A program made the translations under genes and the position numbers. Under the pieces are notes generated by a model. That model made no database searches, was not told the origin of the DNA, and was given only the letters and a program-made list of their open reading frames with translations. A stretch of DNA of 64,000 bases from Pseudobacteriovorax sp. (GTDB lineage: Bacteria > Bdellovibrionota_B > Oligoflexia > Oligoflexales > Oligoflexaceae), in NCBI GenBank assembly GCA_013215145.1, contig JABSRP010000027.1:58107-122106 (forward strand), written 5' to 3'. Of the stretch, positions 60,217-64,000 are shown piece by piece (position 1 is the first letter of the stretch; the number at the start of each line of letters is the position of its first letter).

Positions 60217-60975
60217 TTAAGTTTCTGGAAAGATAAAATCATCATAGATGCGGACGCCGACGAGTTGGTCACCGGCTTTATTCGATTCATAAATGCCGAA
60301 GCCGGCTTGATGGGGCACTGGTTTGCTGCCAACCTGTGTAACATTAAATTCGATGCCGCATAGCTCGTTTTGCTGAATCACATGGCACTTTTCAAGAGTG
60401 ATACCACCACCATGGGCAAAAAAGCTGGCAAAATTTTCCTTTAGTTTTTCTTTGCCGCTGTATTGATAATGGTTCCCGCTTGGAGGACGGAAATATCCGT
60501 TCTCAGCAAATGTTGCCACTATACCATCTTTATCTCCACGGGCTAGACAGTCTTGGTAAACACCAGTTACGCCAGGTATGGTATCGCACGAGACTGGCGA
60601 TAAAAAACTATGTCTAAGCCGCGAACGACCTGAGAAGGGAAACATGCTGTAGTAAAATGCGAGCCTCTCAATCAATTTTGGTTCCGAAGCTGATAACTGG
60701 CCGACAATAGCGCAGGGTGCAGCGATAGACTGACTACGCTGGGTCTTGATAATACTAGTCTCGACAAAAATGCTTGTTTTTGTTTCCACATCAGAGATAA
60801 CGCAAGTCTTGTCATAGGTTGTTTCTAAATCTTGTTTCAGTCGAGAAATAATACTGTCAACGCCTGTTAGTTTCCCCCATTCAGGATGAAAGACCGTTAC
60901 GTTATCGGAAAGTAGTTCCTGAAGATCTTTTTTCGGGTTTTCCATTGCCAAAAGTAATTCTTGGTTTTTGGACAT
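60217..60975 (-). CDS. tandem NTF2/SnoaL-like domain protein
   Basis: A 252-residue protein of two similar halves, each an NTF2-like (SnoaL) fold: first half ELLSDNVTVFHPEWGKLTG, second half DCLARGDKDGIVATFAENGYFRPP followed by a GKEKLKENFASFF segment and strands. The second copy keeps the fuller pattern. Members are small-molecule-binding or isomerase-like domains; no catalytic residues can be assigned. Start ATG with AAGGTG upstream. It follows the Hsp70-like gene by 17 bases and precedes the actin-like gene by about 155 bases, same strand. Confidence 0.7.
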   Translation of the reverse strand: MSKNQELLLAMENPKKDLQELLSDNVTVFHPEWGKLTGVDSIISRLKQDLETTYDKTCVISDVETKTSIFVETSIIKTQRSQSIAAPCAIVGQLSASEPKLIERLAFYYSMFPFSGRSRLRHSFLSPVSCDTIPGVTGVYQDCLARGDKDGIVATFAENGYFRPPSGNHYQYSGKEKLKENFASFFAHGGGITLEKCHVIQQNELCGIEFNVTQVGSKPVPHQAGFGIYESNKAGDQLVGVRIYDDFIFPET

Positions 60976-60992
60976 GTTTGGTCACCTTACGA

Positions 60993-62261
60993 TTAAAATG
61001 TGTCGAGGGATTGAGCATGGTCTGCCAAACCCTGTACCACCGACTGAAATTGATCGCTCAGTTTTATTTTATCACCAAAGCGCGATAACAGTCCGGATTT
61101 TATTGCTGGAATATTTGCTGTTCCACCTGTTAGGCAAACGATATCAATGTCGCTTGACTCCAGTCCTGCGTCAACGATAACTCTGTCGAGGCAATCGAGA
61201 ATTTTTTTCGTACTCGCTGACGATGCTGTTTCAAATCCTTCGCGAGTGATGGATTCTTGGATGGATATTGAGGGGTATTCGTAACTGAAATCTGACACCT
61301 GATGACTTGATAACTGGACCTTGCTAGATTCGATGGAACGAAAAATATCATAGCCTAGAAAGTCCTGAATGATCAGGCTTAGATTCTCTAGTTTTATGAT
61401 GTCATTTTCGTTGGTAATATAGCGTTTTGCATCCTTTAGGAATTCGCGGATACTGTTATTATTAAGGAATACGATATCGGCTGGGCTAGACATTTTTTTG
61501 ATTAGGCCTTTTGGAAAGCCTAACGTGTTGCTACCCATTGGACGCTTATAGGTTATCCTTGATCCAAGATGGGGACTGATAATGTGCTCCATGATATCGG
61601 AGTCAAATCTATCTCCAGCCAGAGAAACACCACCGAGGGAAAGGATGTCTTCTTGCTTGAATCCATGCCGATCCATTTTGATGATAGTGAAGTCCGACGT
61701 GCCGCCCCCAAAGTCTGCGATCAGAACTACATGCTCCTCAGTTAAGGTGTGGCGAAACTTATAGGCCGCCGCAATCGGCTCGGGACAAAACTGAATATAC
61801 TTAAAACCTGCCGATATTGCTGCAGCCTCTAGCCGTTTTAGAGCTAGCTCATGGGAGGCAGGGTCGCTAGAAAAAAGTGCGGGGCACCCCATAATGCTCT
61901 GGGTGACATCCGCATCAAAGTACTCGTTGGCTCTTTCTCTCATAATCCTAAGTTGCTTTGCAATCATGTCTTGAAGGGATAAGTGTTGATGGAACACTCG
62001 TGTCCCTTCGAATGAGGCATCGGGGAGGAATCGCTTGAGACTTTTAAAGATGCGGCCTTGGGTTGGTTGGTTGATGTAGCGCTCGACCGCCTCTTCACCA
62101 AAGCTCCAATCTCCAGAAGACTGACAATAAATCATACTCTTCAAGATATTTGGCGACGTGCTTGCAGGGTCTATATGCGCTGGGCTGGTTTCCTTCGCAT
62201 TGGCTCCGTGAAGAAGGGAGTTAGAGGTTCCATAATCAATCGCATAGAGCTTGGGTTTCAC
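60993..62261 (-). CDS. Hsp70-like ATPase lacking the substrate-binding domain (YegD type)
   Basis: A 422-residue actin-fold ATPase. The start is taken as GTG (MKPKLYAIDYG) with GAGG six bases upstream. Motifs in canonical order: phosphate-1 AIDYGTSNSLL (~7-17), CPEPIAAAYKF, phosphate-2 IADFGGGTSDFTI, adenosine VCLTGGTANIPA near the end. Length and the lack of a beta-sandwich domain fit YegD-like Hsp70 relatives rather than DnaK. Cotranscribed with the NTF2-like gene. In contrast to its neighbour at 58976-60061, it has the normal N-terminal phosphate-1 site. Confidence 0.87.
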   Translation of the reverse strand: MKPKLYAIDYGTSNSLLHGANAKETSPAHIDPASTSPNILKSMIYCQSSGDWSFGEEAVERYINQPTQGRIFKSLKRFLPDASFEGTRVFHQHLSLQDMIAKQLRIMRERANEYFDADVTQSIMGCPALFSSDPASHELALKRLEAAAISAGFKYIQFCPEPIAAAYKFRHTLTEEHVVLIADFGGGTSDFTIIKMDRHGFKQEDILSLGGVSLAGDRFDSDIMEHIISPHLGSRITYKRPMGSNTLGFPKGLIKKMSSPADIVFLNNNSIREFLKDAKRYITNENDIIKLENLSLIIQDFLGYDIFRSIESSKVQLSSHQVSDFSYEYPSISIQESITREGFETASSASTKKILDCLDRVIVDAGLESSDIDIVCLTGGTANIPAIKSGLLSRFGDKIKLSDQFQSVVQGLADHAQSLDTF

Positions 62262-62545
62262 TGTTATCCTCAATCATAGTGAATTAGCAAAGGGCGTATA
62301 TAACGATTTGGTTAATATCTCAGAGTCTTGGTTTTCGGCACAAGTTTTCCTGCCCAAGTCTATGGCTTCTGCGGCCAGGTATCGCCTGACAGCTTGACTT
62401 AACATCGGATTGTTATAATTCACTGGTATCACAAGATGAATCATCATAACATGTTAGGGTGCATTTAGGAAGCTGACATACCCAAACTAGGCGCAATGCC
62501 GCGGGGTTTTGGACGGAACTTAAAACCTGGTTAGATGAGGAAGCT

Positions 62546-63004
62546 ATGGCAAAACTTAAAGTGAATCAAAAAACTGTTAACATCGATGTCCCCACCGGCA
62601 CGCCTATCCTCTGGACGCTTCGCGAAGAGCTGAAATATACCGGTCCAAAGTTCGGTTGCGGGCGAGGTCTCTGTGGAGCTTGTACTGTGCTTCTGAATGG
62701 CCAGGCAATCCGATCCTGCGTCACGCCTCTTGTGGCTGCTGAGGGGCAGTCTATTACGACCATCGAAGGGGCCTCAACAGTGCCCAAAGGGGCAGCCGTG
62801 CAAGAGGCCTGGAAGCAGGCCAATGTCCCTCAATGCGGTTACTGTCAGCCCGGACAGATGATGTCAGCCATTAGCTTACTGCAAGCCAATGCTAATCCTT
62901 CAGAAAAAGATATAGAATCTGCCATGAGTGGAAATATCTGTCGGTGCGGTACCTATCAAAGGATAAAAAAGGCCATTCAAATTGCAAAAAACGAGTCAAA
63001 GTAA
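62546..63004 (+). CDS. [2Fe-2S] small subunit of a molybdenum hydroxylase (IorA-like)
   Basis: A 152-residue iron-sulfur subunit. First cluster: [16 protein letters not shown] then SCVTPL (plant-ferredoxin type, about residues 39-62). Second: [10 protein letters not shown] and GNICRCGTY (about 99-139). The layout matches the small subunit of isoquinoline 1-oxidoreductase/aldehyde dehydrogenase type xanthine-oxidase-family enzymes. It transfers electrons from the molybdopterin subunit encoded next, whose start lies 10 bases after this stop. Region 62262-62545 upstream holds no gene. Confidence 0.92.
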   Translation: MAKLKVNQKTVNIDVPTGTPILWTLREELKYTGPKFGCGRGLCGACTVLLNGQAIRSCVTPLVAAEGQSITTIEGASTVPKGAAVQEAWKQANVPQCGYCQPGQMMSAISLLQANANPSEKDIESAMSGNICRCGTYQRIKKAIQIAKNESK

Positions 63005-63014
63005 GGAAGACGAT

Positions 63015-64000
63015 ATGAAACTCCATGACGACCCAAAAGACCTTAGTAGAAGAGATTTTATCGTAAAGTCATCCGTTGCTACTGTGGCTTCCATGACTTT
63101 CGCTGTGGTCCTGCCTGCTTGCACCACAACAGGTGATCAAAAACGAAAGCAAGGCTCTAAGGCTTTTTCCAATGCTTGGGTAACCATCGATAGCAGTGGG
63201 AAACTCGAATTTGTCTGTCCAAGAACTGAGATGGGGCAAGGTACCGGTACCGGACTCTCTATGTTGCTATGTGAGTCCATGGACTATCCCATTGGCAAAG
63301 TTACGATGGTTCAAGCCCCGGCCGACAGGCTATATAAGCATAAAGAGTACCAGTTGCAAACCACGGGCGGAAGCTCCTCCATGCATACTGAGTTTGAAGC
63401 TATGCTTAATCTTGGGGCATCGATTCGCGATTTATTCCTACGGGCCGCAGCCAAAAAATACCAGGTCCCTGTTAGCTCCCTGAAAACCAGCGCCGGGCAC
63501 GTACTTGTAAAAGGCAAAAAAATTTCTTACGCCGATCTTATTCCAGAAGCTCAGACCCTAGATATAATGGATATTGAATTCGACCCAAAAAAAATCCGTA
63601 AGGGATTAGTTGGCAAGCGGATCCGTCGCGTTGATCTCAATGAAAAGGTCGATGGATCTTTGAAGTATGGTGTCGATACAGACTTTGAGGGTTTGCATCA
63701 TGCTTATATGATTCACGCGCCGATTTTAGGAGCTCTGCCGAAAAACTCTAATGCTGATGCTATCAAAAAGCTCCCTGGTGTTACAGATGTAGTGAAAACC
63801 TCTCGTGGTTTCGCTGTCGTTGCTACCAAACACTGGCAAGCCATGAATGCTGCTGGGCAGCTTAAGACCGAATGGAATGAACCAGAAAAAGTCTTTGACT
63901 CAGGCGCATACGAAAAGGAGTGCTTGGCTCACCTTAAGGGAGACTCGCATAAAAATATTTTAGACGAGGGCGACAGCTATAAGGAGCAAAAAACCTCTCT
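63015..64000 (+). CDS. molybdopterin-binding large subunit (IorB-like, partial)
   Basis: The N-terminal 328 residues; the gene runs past the window end. A twin-Arg signal LSRRDFIVKSSVATVAS and a Cys (PACTTT) after it. Then VTIDSSGKLEFVCPRTEMGQGTGTGLSMLL, typical of the IorB/aldehyde-oxidase group (E-M-G-Q-G), then TTGGSSSMH and KRIRRVDLNEKVDGSLKYG, where the second domain starts. The holoenzyme binds Mo-molybdopterin and hydroxylates aldehydes or N-heterocycles. Tat export of the folded pair is expected. Ribosome site AAGGAAG. Confidence 0.9.
   Translation, partial: MKLHDDPKDLSRRDFIVKSSVATVASMTFAVVLPACTTTGDQKRKQGSKAFSNAWVTIDSSGKLEFVCPRTEMGQGTGTGLSMLLCESMDYPIGKVTMVQAPADRLYKHKEYQLQTTGGSSSMHTEFEAMLNLGASIRDLFLRAAAKKYQVPVSSLKTSAGHVLVKGKKISYADLIPEAQTLDIMDIEFDPKKIRKGLVGKRIRRVDLNEKVDGSLKYGVDTDFEGLHHAYMIHAPILGALPKNSNADAIKKLPGVTDVVKTSRGFAVVATKHWQAMNAAGQLKTEWNEPEKVFDSGAYEKECLAHLKGDSHKNILDEGDSYKEQKTS

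Overview
This is a 64 kb chromosomal stretch of a Gram-negative, probably flagellated bacterium of moderate GC content. It carries a TonB-dependent receptor, many Cys-anchored lipoproteins, OmpA-type MotB proteins and Tat-exported oxidoreductases. The mix of secreted hydrolases, Cys-rich lipoproteins, degenerate receivers and a kynurenine operon recalls the Oligoflexia/Bdellovibrionota, but this is inference; no rRNA or marker gene is present. I saw no tRNA, rRNA, CRISPR array, prophage or insertion sequence.

1-8.4 kb is mostly on the minus strand. It holds the start of a peptide-type ABC substrate-binding protein, two small secreted Cys-motif peptides that look like paralogous precursors, a membrane protein with a degenerate class III cyclase domain, an acyltransferase-like protein, a stator operon (motA, a lipoprotein, two motB paralogues) and two unknown genes. 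8.5-15 kb holds an asparaginase, an ABC-F ATPase, a TPR membrane protein, a leucine-rich-repeat lipoprotein and a desaturase. 15-19 kb holds a lipoprotein with seven exact-length Cys-rich repeats and a trypsin-like protease.

19-25 kb is a tightly coupled operon for the kynurenine branch of tryptophan degradation: SDR, semialdehyde dehydrogenase, RidA-type deaminase, 3-hydroxyanthranilate dioxygenase, kynureninase, kynurenine 3-monooxygenase and one secreted unknown. 25-41 kb is mixed: a c-type cytochrome-like lipoprotein, hydrolases, a REC-REC-CheX protein, an ABC exporter followed by a palindromic tandem repeat, a PspC protein, a DCC protein, a PhoX-like protein, a frameshifted beta-lactamase-like gene, a nucleoside transporter and a TonB receptor with a lipoprotein partner. 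41-57 kb holds a pseudopilin-like protein, LysR and AraC regulators, Fic, AlkB-like and MATE proteins, a run of receiver proteins, a CDP-alcohol phosphotransferase, two SDRs, and an AlkC-Kelch pair.

57-64 kb holds an App1-type phosphatase, a minus-strand group with two actin-fold ATPases, and the start of a molybdenum hydroxylase operon. The most unusual gene is at 58976-60061. It looks like an actin/ParM-family ATPase whose phosphate-1 motif has moved from the N- to the C-terminus, a circular permutation, and it is followed by two small unknown genes. Other leading observations are the paired GG-x-C-x3-C secreted peptides, the double-MotB stator operon and the 123-bp nested palindrome with a 112-bp tandem duplication.
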